Shown here piece after piece: positions 1-6,849 of a stretch of 9,283 nucleotides of DNA. Where the stretch lies: the NCBI GenBank assembly GCA_023132075.1, contig JAGLYT010000042.1, positions 1 through 9,283 of the forward strand, in the 5' to 3' direction. Below the pieces are notes generated by a model that was not told the origin of the DNA, did no database searches, and saw only the letters and a list, made by a program, of their open reading frames with translations. The translations under genes were made by a program, and so were the position numbers. The first letter of the stretch is position 1, and every line of letters begins with the position of its first letter. The stretch comes from a bacterium. Its GTDB lineage: Bacteria; CBDUZB01; JAGLHV01.

Positions 1-140
1 CTGCTGTAGCTGTGGGTGTAGGTAATTTTATAAATCCGCAGACACCTTTGAAAATTGTTGAGGGAGTAGCCGATTATTTAAAAAAAAATAAAATTAAATG
101 CTTAAAAGATTTATTTTTACTTGATTCAAAAAGGGAGTAA
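1..140 (+). CDS. pyrD: Dihydroorotate dehydrogenase, C-terminal end (partial)
   Basis: This is the last 45 codons of a gene that begins left of the window; the reading frame starts at base 3 and stops with TAA at 138-140. The peptide opens AVAVGVGNFINPQTPLKIVE and continues through a lysine-rich helix. It matches the C-terminus of class 1 dihydroorotate dehydrogenases, where a Gly-rich A-x-x-V-G-x-x-N/F segment of the last beta-alpha unit of the TIM barrel (part of the FMN phosphate site) is followed by a helix of the type 'I.EGI.DYL'. The enzyme oxidises dihydroorotate to orotate in pyrimidine synthesis. Only the tail is visible, so the subclass (1A or 1B, with or without PyrK) cannot be judged. 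The following PilZ gene starts 5 bases after the stop, and its ribosome-binding site lies inside the last pyrD codons, so the two are probably co-transcribed. Confidence 0.8.
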   Translation, partial: AVAVGVGNFINPQTPLKIVEGVADYLKKNKIKCLKDLFLLDSKRE

Positions 141-145
141 TTTTA

Positions 146-571
146 ATGAAGGAAAAAAGAAAATTCCCGCGCATAAAATTAAATGCAAAAGTGATTGTTT
201 TTGATGCTAATAATATTGCTCATTGTAAAGACAAACATGCTCAAATCGTTGATATCAGTGAAGCAGGAGTTTGTTTTCAAAGCGGAATTTCTTTTTATCA
301 AGGAGAAAAATGTTTATTAGAGATGGTTGTTAATAATAAAGGGACTGTAATAAAAATAATGGGCATAATCAGAAGGGCAGAACAAAATCCGTACCTTTCT
401 ACATATGGGATTTATATTTTAAAAATTAATTTATTAGATAAGTTTGCTCTTAAACGATTGATGCAAACTCGCAAAGGGAAAGCACTTTTTTTGAGTAAGC
501 CATTAATCTTGGGAGGGGGAGTTTTTATATTATTAGGTATTTTTATAGTTCTTTTTAAATTATTTGCGTAA
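146..571 (+). CDS. PilZ-domain protein with one C-terminal membrane segment
   Basis: This 141-residue protein has a PilZ domain over roughly residues 3-105. The two cyclic-di-GMP-binding motifs are present: RxxxR at R5-R9 (RKFPR) and DxSxxG at D36-G41 (DISEAG). A conserved NPYLSTYG stretch sits at 81-88, near the end of the beta barrel. After a basic linker (KRLMQTRKGK), one hydrophobic segment at about 119-140 ends the protein, so the sensor should face the cytoplasm on a C-terminal anchor. The start is supported by GGGAG at 133-137, eight bases upstream. PilZ domains bind c-di-GMP and usually pass the signal to motility, exopolysaccharide or secretion machinery; no partner is encoded nearby, so the output is unknown. 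The next gene is a paralogue with the same domain and a different membrane tail. The domain call is firm; the physiological role is not known. Confidence 0.85.
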   Translation: MKEKRKFPRIKLNAKVIVFDANNIAHCKDKHAQIVDISEAGVCFQSGISFYQGEKCLLEMVVNNKGTVIKIMGIIRRAEQNPYLSTYGIYILKINLLDKFALKRLMQTRKGKALFLSKPLILGGGVFILLGIFIVLFKLFA

Positions 572-585
572 AAAAAAGAGAATAG

Positions 586-599
586 GTGCCGGATGGCAC
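586..599 (+). other. Short GC-rich hairpin between the two PilZ genes
   Basis: GTGCC (586-590) and GGCAC (595-599) form a perfect five-base-pair stem around a GGAT loop, starting 15 bases after the first PilZ stop codon. It stands out as a GC-rich island in a very AT-rich 124-base gap. No T-run follows it, so it is not a standard intrinsic terminator. It could be an RNA-stability or processing element, or chance. The rest of the gap (600-695) is AT-rich, with a possible -10 box TATAAA at 683-688 but no good -35. Confidence 0.3.
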
Positions 600-695
600 A
601 AAATTAGAGATGGTAAAAAATATCAGTATTTAAATTGCAAAATAAAAAATTTATTGTGAAAAATATTTTTTAATTATCAAAATATAAACGAAAAG

Positions 696-1220
696 ATGAT
701 AATCGTTTTGGGAATAGAAAAGCGGGAATATAAGAGGGTAAAACTAAACTTAAAAGTAGCGGTTTCAAATGCTTCCGGCCGTCATTATAGCCAGGATTCT
801 CATGCTAAAATTGTTAATCTTTCTGAGGGAGGAATTTGTTTTGAAAGTGGAATTGAATTTAAAAAACAGGAAAAATGTTATCTGGTATTTACTCTCCATA
901 ATCAACGCTCGGCGCTAAAAGTAATTGGTGATATTTTATGGAGACAAAAAAACCCGTATCTTTCCACCTACGGACTTGAATTTTCAAATCTAAGTTTTTT
1001 AGATAAGATGGTTCTAAAAAGATTTGTTCGCCTTTATTTTGGAGAAGAAACTATTATGGACAAATCATTGTTTTTTTGGGAAATAACATTTTTAGTTCTA
1101 TTGATGTATCTTTTAAGTAAGGCTTGTGTTTTACTTCCTTTGGGGTTTACTTTAATAATAATGGTGATAGTTACTCTTTCTTTTTATTTTTGGCTTTTAA
1201 TTGAGGAGAAAAAAAGGTAA
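696..1220 (+). CDS. PilZ-domain protein with two C-terminal membrane segments
   Basis: This 174-residue protein is a paralogue of the preceding gene. RxxxR is at R10-R14 (REYKR) and NxSxxG, an accepted variant of the second c-di-GMP motif, at N41-G46 (NLSEGG). NPYLSTYG recurs at 86-93, followed by LDKMVLKRF, which parallels LDKFALKRL in its neighbour. The tail differs: two hydrophobic segments (about 124-142 and 145-168) end in EEKKR, suggesting a two-span anchor with both ends cytoplasmic. The start is uncertain. ATG at 696 has no Shine-Dalgarno sequence, and an in-frame TTG at 708 would give an N-terminus aligning better with the paralogue. A TATAAA box at 683-688 lies so close that a leaderless transcript is possible. 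The gene is followed by a strong terminator. It is likely a c-di-GMP sensor at the membrane with unknown output. Confidence 0.83.
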   Translation: MIIVLGIEKREYKRVKLNLKVAVSNASGRHYSQDSHAKIVNLSEGGICFESGIEFKKQEKCYLVFTLHNQRSALKVIGDILWRQKNPYLSTYGLEFSNLSFLDKMVLKRFVRLYFGEETIMDKSLFFWEITFLVLLMYLLSKACVLLPLGFTLIIMVIVTLSFYFWLLIEEKKR

Positions 1221-1246
1221 CTTCGAACAAAAAAAATAAAGGCTTG

Positions 1247-1310
1247 AAATAAGGAACAATCTTGTTTTTTAGAGGGGAATGAGGTTGTTCCTTATTTATT
1301 TTTTATTTTA
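1247..1310 (+). terminator. Rho-independent terminator after the pyrD-PilZ-PilZ unit
   Basis: The arms 1247-1261 (AAATAAGGAACAATC) and 1283-1297 (GGTTGTTCCTTATTT) pair over 15 positions with a single G-U wobble; 1262/1282 can add one more pair. The loop is about 19-20 bases. A T-rich tail with ATTTTTTATTTT at 1298-1309 follows at once. The position, 27 bases after the second PilZ stop and just before a strong promoter, marks a transcription-unit boundary. The loop is longer than usual, but the stem and tail are convincing. Confidence 0.88.
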
Positions 1311-1335
1311 CATTTTCAAAGAAATGTGATATAAT
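1307..1335 (+). promoter_or_regulatory. Sigma-70-type promoter for the tgt-yajC-sec cluster
   Basis: The -35 box is TTTACA (1307-1312, five of six to consensus) and the -10 box is TATAAT (1330-1335, exact), separated by the ideal 17 bases. TG at 1327-1328, one base before the -10, makes it also an extended -10. Transcription should start near 1342, giving a leader of about 30 bases before the tgt ATG. The -35 box overlaps the last bases of the upstream terminator's T tract, so the two transcription units are packed back to back. Confidence 0.87.
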
Positions 1336-1360
1336 CCGCTTGTTTATTTTTTCGGGTTAA

Positions 1361-2518
<1,158 letters not shown>

Positions 2519-2587
2519 TAAATGAAGAAGGAAAGACTGTTGAAAATAATTTTATTGATTTTAAATATATATTTTAAGGAGGAGTAA

Positions 2588-2893
2588 ATGCAACCACAGG
2601 TAAATCCTTTAGTGCAATTTTTTCCATGGATTTTAATTTTTGCTATTTTTTATTTTCTTTTAATTAGGCCGCAACAAAAAAAGGCTAAAGAGCATCAGGA
2701 GATGCTTAATAATTTAAAAAAAGGAGATAAAGTTCTTACTTCCGGAGGGGTATACGGAGTTGTTGTCGGAATTAAACCGTCCGTATTTGAGATCGAAATT
2801 GCGGAAGAAGTAAGAATTAAACTGGCTAAAAGTGCAGTAAGTCAGGTTTTGAAAACATCTTCGGAGATAGAAACTAATTGTAAAGTTTCTTAA
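2588..2893 (+). CDS. yajC: Sec translocon accessory subunit YajC
   Basis: YajC is a small single-span membrane protein that associates with SecD and SecF and the SecYEG channel. The 101-residue product has a short N-terminus, one membrane helix at about 8-26, then the hallmark RPQQKKAKEHQEML (27-40) and LKKGDKVLTSGGVYGVV (43-59), which begins the small cytoplasmic beta domain. The length is typical. A strong Shine-Dalgarno sequence, AAGGAGGAG (2576-2584), fixes the start. The 69-base gap after tgt is AT-rich and shows no convincing terminator or promoter. The stop is followed after 19 bases by the HD-domain gene, so the two are almost surely co-transcribed. Confidence 0.95.
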   Translation: MQPQVNPLVQFFPWILIFAIFYFLLIRPQQKKAKEHQEMLNNLKKGDKVLTSGGVYGVVVGIKPSVFEIEIAEEVRIKLAKSAVSQVLKTSSEIETNCKVS

Positions 2894-2912
2894 AAAGGGA
2901 AAGGAACGGACA

Positions 2913-3578
2913 ATGTTACATTGTAAAGTAGATGACATTAAAAATCATCCGCTGGTAATAGCGTTTATCGAGAGAGCTAATAAATGCCTGGAAACGATTG
3001 GATATACTGAGCATGGATATCGGCATGCTAATTTAGTTTCTAATATTGCTTACAACATATTAAAGCATTTAAATTTTGAGGAAGATGTTTGTAATTTAGG
3101 GGCGATTGCCGGATATTTACATGATATAGGCAATGTTATAAACAGGAAAGGACATGAACAATCAGGTGCCCTTATTGCCATGCAGGTTTTACCTGATGTG
3201 GGCTTAAATAATGAAGAAGTAGCTATTGTCATTAGTGCAGTGGGTAATCATGAGGAATCTACGGGTGAACCGATTAATGAAGTTGCAGCTGCTTTAATTC
3301 TGGCTGATAAATCCGATGTTCATCGAACCCGTGTACATAATCCCAGTGTATTAGCTTTTGATATTCATGACCGGGTGAATTATGCCGCTGAGAAATCTTT
3401 TTTACGGGTGAACAATGAGAAGAAAACAATTACTTTAGAGTTGAATATTGATGTTAATATTTCTCAGGTAATGGAATATTTCGAAATATTTCTAAGCCGT
3501 ATGGTCATGTGCCGTAAAGCGGCTGAATTTCTAAATTGCAAATTTGAGTTAATTATAAATAAAACAAGACTATTATAG
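2913..3578 (+). CDS. HDIG-type HD-domain metal-dependent phosphohydrolase
   Basis: This 221-residue soluble protein has the HD-fold metal-binding pattern in order: H38 (GYRH), H70-D71 within LHDIG (the HDIG variant), H81 (KGHEQSG), H113 (GNHEES) and D132 (LADKSD). The enzymes hydrolyse phosphoester bonds with one or two metal ions; substrates in this superfamily include nucleotides, (p)ppGpp and cyclic dinucleotides, and none can be assigned here. The stretch NHEESTGEPIN followed by AALILADKSD runs parallel to the HHE...GYP...AD part of HD-GYP c-di-GMP phosphodiesterases, but the GYP triplet is absent, so that activity should not be assumed. The C-terminal 60 residues are not recognised. The start is supported by AAGGAA (2901-2906), six bases upstream. 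The gene sits between yajC and secD in an otherwise standard Sec cluster; no signal peptide or membrane segment is visible. Confidence 0.85.
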   Translation: MLHCKVDDIKNHPLVIAFIERANKCLETIGYTEHGYRHANLVSNIAYNILKHLNFEEDVCNLGAIAGYLHDIGNVINRKGHEQSGALIAMQVLPDVGLNNEEVAIVISAVGNHEESTGEPINEVAAALILADKSDVHRTRVHNPSVLAFDIHDRVNYAAEKSFLRVNNEKKTITLELNIDVNISQVMEYFEIFLSRMVMCRKAAEFLNCKFELIINKTRLL

Positions 3579-3641
3579 CGTTATGGTTGGTTAATTAAAC
3601 TTGATTGACTAAAAAAAAGAAAAGATAAAAGGAGAAACAAA

Positions 3642-5000
3642 ATGACAGCAAGACAAATGAAACGTATTTTTATAGGGTTGGTTATTTTTTTAGCCTGTTG
3701 GTTTTTGTATCCTACTTATACCTGGTATAGGATGGATAATCAGGAAAGAGAAACCACGGAGAAAGAAGGAAATCGTATTTTGAATAAGATATTAAATTTG
3801 GGGCTGGACTTGCGCGGCGGAATGCATCTTATTTTAGAGATAGATACGGCTAAAATGCCGGAAGGAATGAAATTAAAAGAGGCGGTGGATAGGGCTATTG
3901 AGATTGTGCGTAATCGGGTAGACCAGTTTGGTATTGCCGAACCGTTAATTGTTAAACAGGGAGAGAAATGGATTGTGGTGCAGCTTCCCGGGATAAAAGA
4001 TGCCCGGCGGGCAATGGAGCTTATTGGGAAAACCGCTCTTTTGGAATTTAAATTAGTAAATGACCAGGGAAAGATGTCAGAAGCTATAGAGGGAAATATT
4101 CCTGATGGATATGAATTATTGCCTGGTAAAGAAGAAAGAGAATATTTAGTAAAGAAAGAGGCAGAACTTACCGGTGCTTCTTTAGTAGATGCTAAAGTAG
4201 AGATAGGAGGGAAATACGGATTTCCCTATGTATCAATCAAATTTAATAAAGAAGGAGCAAAAAAGTTTGCTCTGGTTACCGAAGATAATATCGAAAGAAA
4301 TCTGGCTATTGTGCTGGACGGAGTAGTTCAGTCTGCTCCGGTGATTAAAAATAGGATCCCTGATGGGAATGCCATTATTGAAGGAAATTTTACTGCAGAA
4401 ACAGCAAGAGATTTAGCCATTATTTTACGTGCTGGTGCCTTACCTGCTCCGGTTAATGTTATTGAAAACAGAACGGTTGGTCCTTCCCTGGGAAGAGATT
4501 CGATAAAAAAAGGTATTCTGGCAATGGGTATTGGTGCAATTTTAGTAGTTTTTTTTATGCTTTTCTATTATCGGTTATCCGGTTCGGTGGCAGTATTTGC
4601 TCTTTTCCTGAATTTAATACTTATTTTAGGTGCAATGGCTTATTTACATGCTACTTTAACCCTGCCCGGGCTTGCCGGAATTATTCTTACCATTGGTATG
4701 TCGGTAGATGCCAATGTGCTTATTTTCGAGCGCATTAGAGAAGAATTAAAAAGCGGAAAGACTGTTCGGGTAGCTATTGATGCCGGATATCAGAAAGCCT
4801 TTAAAACTATTTTGGATTCAAATTTAACTACTTTAATTGCAGCTGCTTTTCTTTTTCAATTCGGCACCGGTCCTGTGAAGGGGTTTGCCGTTACTTTAAC
4901 CCTGGGTATTCTTATGAGTATGTTCACTGCAATTATGGTTACCCATGAAATTTTTAACTGGGCATTAAGTGGAAAAAAAGTTGAGAAATTAAGCATTTAA
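3642..5000 (+). CDS. secD: Protein translocase subunit SecD
   Basis: SecD is an RND-family membrane protein that, with SecF, uses the proton motive force to pull or release exported proteins on the outer face of the SecYEG channel. The 452 residues show the full plan: TM1 at about 7-23, the LGLDLRGGMHL motif (53-63), a periplasmic region containing RNRVDQFGIAEP (90-101), VQLPGI (113-118) and LAIVLDGVVQSAPVI (221-235), then five further membrane segments from about 287 to 438. The TM4 motif GMSVDANVLIFERIREE (352-368) holds D356, equivalent to the E. coli Asp519 needed for proton coupling. It is shorter than E. coli SecD (615) because the periplasmic region is compact, as in many non-proteobacterial SecDs. 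AAGGAG at 3629-3634 supports the start. A separate secF follows after 112 bases, so the proteins are not fused. Confidence 0.97.
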   Translation: MTARQMKRIFIGLVIFLACWFLYPTYTWYRMDNQERETTEKEGNRILNKILNLGLDLRGGMHLILEIDTAKMPEGMKLKEAVDRAIEIVRNRVDQFGIAEPLIVKQGEKWIVVQLPGIKDARRAMELIGKTALLEFKLVNDQGKMSEAIEGNIPDGYELLPGKEEREYLVKKEAELTGASLVDAKVEIGGKYGFPYVSIKFNKEGAKKFALVTEDNIERNLAIVLDGVVQSAPVIKNRIPDGNAIIEGNFTAETARDLAIILRAGALPAPVNVIENRTVGPSLGRDSIKKGILAMGIGAILVVFFMLFYYRLSGSVAVFALFLNLILILGAMAYLHATLTLPGLAGIILTIGMSVDANVLIFERIREELKSGKTVRVAIDAGYQKAFKTILDSNLTTLIAAAFLFQFGTGPVKGFAVTLTLGILMSMFTAIMVTHEIFNWALSGKKVEKLSI

Positions 5001-5039
5001 ACGGAAACAGCTAAATATTTTGAGCTGCCAGAGATATTA

Positions 5040-5068
5040 TTGACATAAATTTGGATATCAAATGAGAT
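5040..5068 (+). promoter_or_regulatory. Possible weak internal promoter upstream of secF
   Basis: The 112-base gap between secD and secF, unusually wide for this gene pair, contains an exact TTGACA (5040-5045). At 17 bases spacing the would-be -10 is TGAGAT (5063-5068), which matches TATAAT at only three positions and lacks an extended -10. It may give weak independent expression of secF or may be chance. No terminator precedes it. Confidence 0.22.
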
Positions 5069-5112
5069 GTTAAGTGTTTTATCAAAAAGTTTAATAAAAA
5101 TAGGAGGCGAAG

Positions 5113-6012
5113 ATGCAGCTTTTTCAGGAATCTAATATTGATTTTTTAAAGAAAAGATGGGTTTTTTTTGTTATTTCAATAGTTCTTGTTTTGTTAGGGA
5201 TGGTTTCCTTGATCGGTAAAGGCGGAGCAAATATGGGAATTGATTTTAGGGGTGGAACGATGTTAGAGCTTACCTTTGCCAATCCGGTAAGTACCGCAAA
5301 AATCAGGGAAATATTAAATACTCATAATTTACCCGGCAGTGAAATACAGGATTTTACTAAAGACAACAGGGTTATTATACGGGTAAAGAAGAGCAAAGAC
5401 ATAAACATACAAACAAGCCAACTCATTCAAAAAGCACTTATGGAAGGATTACAAGATAATAATTTTGTAATAGACCGGGATGAAATGGTCGGTCCGTCGG
5501 TAGGAAATTATTTAATGAAACGTGCCAGAGGAGCTATTTTTTGGTCATTTATCGGAATAATTATTTATGTTGCTTTCCGGTTTAAATCCGGTGTTTATGG
5601 AATGGCAGGGGTAATAGCATTAATTCATGATGTGTTTATTGTTTTTGGGGTCCTTTCTCTGGCCAATAAAGAAATAACTTTAACGGTAATTGCTGCTTTA
5701 CTTGCTTTAGCCGGTTATTCGATCAATGACACTATTGTGGTTTATGACCGAATAAGGGAAACTACCAGATTGCGACGCAAGGATACCTTTTATGACATTG
5801 TGAATAAAGGAATAAATTCTACTCTTAGCCGGACAATGATAACTTCTTTAACTACATTCCTGGTTGTAAGTTCTCTTTTCTTTTTCGGAGGAAGTGTAAT
5901 ACATGATTTTGCTTTTACCTTATTGTTTGGAATTATAATCGGAACTTATTCTTCGATTGCGATAGCTGCTCCTTTGGTTTATGAGTGGGAAACAAGAAAA
6001 GGCAAAAAATAG
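5113..6012 (+). CDS. secF: Protein translocase subunit SecF
   Basis: SecF is the partner of SecD in the proton-driven SecDF-YajC complex of the inner membrane. The 299 residues carry TM1 (about 15-33), the family motif MGIDFRGGT (41-49), a small periplasmic domain, DEMVGPSVG (123-131) leading into the membrane bundle, and TM segments at about 139-155, 161-182, 188-210, 243-259 and 265-289. The TM4 motif LAGYSINDTIVVYDRIRE (199-216) contains D206, matching the functional Asp of E. coli SecF. The length is normal. An AGGAGG Shine-Dalgarno sequence at 5102-5107, five bases before ATG, fixes the start. The stop codon is followed after 40 bases by the next gene, with no terminator between them. 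Confidence 0.97.
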   Translation: MQLFQESNIDFLKKRWVFFVISIVLVLLGMVSLIGKGGANMGIDFRGGTMLELTFANPVSTAKIREILNTHNLPGSEIQDFTKDNRVIIRVKKSKDINIQTSQLIQKALMEGLQDNNFVIDRDEMVGPSVGNYLMKRARGAIFWSFIGIIIYVAFRFKSGVYGMAGVIALIHDVFIVFGVLSLANKEITLTVIAALLALAGYSINDTIVVYDRIRETTRLRRKDTFYDIVNKGINSTLSRTMITSLTTFLVVSSLFFFGGSVIHDFAFTLLFGIIIGTYSSIAIAAPLVYEWETRKGKK

Positions 6013-6030
6013 AAGCTAAAAAAAACAATT

Positions 6031-6042
6031 TAAATGTGCGGG
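6031..6042 (+). repeat. Copy 1 of a 12-base repeat before a start codon
   Basis: TAAATGTGCGGG lies 10 bases before the ATG of the methionine-synthase-activation-like gene. The identical 12 bases recur at 6832-6843 before the next gene, and the bases after the copies also agree (T/A, then AAT). In this copy the embedded ATG would read ATG-TGC-GGG-TAA, so it cannot start a real protein here. A leader or translation-initiation element is possible; neither gene has a standard Shine-Dalgarno sequence. Confidence 0.4.
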
Positions 6043-6052
6043 TAATATTTTA

Positions 6053-6709
6053 ATGACCAAAATAAAAAAATTCAACATAGTTGTTCCTCCGATAAAAATT
6101 TTTAAAATATTGAAATTAAAAAACCTGTTAACGGCGAAAGATTTTGAAGAAGAAGAGCTGGTAAATGTTTTTGGAATAAAAGATATAAAACTTGTTAAAA
6201 AAGAAAAGAGAGAAAAAATAGAAGAGATAATTAATTTTGCTCAGGAATTAATTGTTCCTTGTGTGCTTTATAAAACACTGAATAAAGAAAAAACCCGTAA
6301 ATTGTCTTCGGGTATGGATGATTTAGTCAAAAGGGTTAAAGATTGGTTAGCTGTGAGTTTATGGGTGGTAACCATCGGCAAAGAATTAGAGGAGGAAAAA
6401 CAAAAGAAAGAAATCTCAGGTGATTTATTTTTGTCGCAGGTTTTAGAGGTAATAGGAAATGAATCACTGCGGGAAGCTTCTTGTTTTGTTAATCGATTGA
6501 TTGCCTCAGAGGCAAGAAAACAGGAATGTGAGTTAATTTCCAGTTTGGATAATTACTGTAAAGAATGGAATGCTGAAATCAGTAAGAAAGTTTTAACTAT
6601 TCTTGAAGTAGAAAAAATAGGGATAACTTTTAATGAGAATTATCAATTATCACCTAAAAAAAGCATGCTGGCTATAGTCGGCTGGGTTTCTACCTGTAAA
6701 CCGCGTTAA
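6053..6709 (+). CDS. Methionine synthase (B12-dependent) activation-domain-like protein
   Basis: This 218-residue soluble protein resembles stand-alone relatives of the C-terminal AdoMet-binding reactivation domain of cobalamin-dependent methionine synthase (Pfam Met_synt_B12), as found in several anaerobes, e.g. Thermotoga TM0269. Recognisable features are VPPIKIFKILKLK (11-23, in the place of the family's 'P..EILRYLGYR' opening), WVVTIGKELEEE (104-115), SQVLEVIGNESLREA (128-142), and near the end IGITFNENYQLSPKKSMLAIVGW (189-211), which fits 'IGV.LTES..M.P.KSVSG.IG'. The central RxSPGYGDWP-type segment that helps bind AdoMet is replaced by SSLDNYCKEWNAEI (163-176), so AdoMet binding or reactivation is doubtful. 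The protein is rich in Lys and Glu. Canonical members repair oxidised cob(II)alamin by reductive methylation; no corrinoid enzyme is in the window. ATG 6053 is the only plausible start, without a Shine-Dalgarno sequence but with TGCGGG upstream. Family membership is moderately sure; function is open. Confidence 0.68.
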   Translation: MTKIKKFNIVVPPIKIFKILKLKNLLTAKDFEEEELVNVFGIKDIKLVKKEKREKIEEIINFAQELIVPCVLYKTLNKEKTRKLSSGMDDLVKRVKDWLAVSLWVVTIGKELEEEKQKKEISGDLFLSQVLEVIGNESLREASCFVNRLIASEARKQECELISSLDNYCKEWNAEISKKVLTILEVEKIGITFNENYQLSPKKSMLAIVGWVSTCKPR

Positions 6710-6831
6710 GAAGTTTGTTTGGAATCAATCTCGCCTTATTTTAAATGGAGAAAATAATAATATTTTAATGATGGAATACATAGAAATTTATATTTTAAGA
6801 TTTATATTAAAAAGATTGAAATAGATTTAAC

Positions 6832-6843
6832 TAAATGTGCGGG
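6832..6843 (+). repeat. Copy 2 of a 12-base repeat before a start codon
   Basis: TAAATGTGCGGG is identical to 6031-6042 and ends six bases before the ATG at 6850. Its embedded ATG (6835) is in frame with the acyltransferase and would add MCGKS to the protein. Because the other copy is certainly non-coding, I treat this one as leader sequence too and prefer the start at 6850; this is an inference. Confidence 0.4.
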
Positions 6844-6849
6844 AAATCA

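Noticed and set aside
2540-2573. TTGAAA plus TATATT-like boxes between tgt and yajC as a promoter.
   Set aside because: Spacing to the TATA-like boxes is 20 bases or more, and such boxes are expected by chance in this AT-rich gap.
3225-3350. The HD protein as an HD-GYP c-di-GMP phosphodiesterase working with the PilZ pair.
   Set aside because: The GYP triplet is missing and the motif is HDIG rather than HD-GYP, the genes belong to different transcription units, and no direct evidence links them.
5008-5027. CAGCT...AGCTG inverted repeat after secD as a possible terminator.
   Set aside because: Only five pairs around a ten-base loop and no T-run after it; secF is expected to be co-transcribed.
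6768-6824. An 18-codon reading frame (MMEYIEIYILRFILKRLK) in the gap before the DUF374 gene.
   Set aside because: No Shine-Dalgarno sequence at a good distance, very AT-rich sequence that easily gives such frames, and no recognisable family; not supported as a gene.
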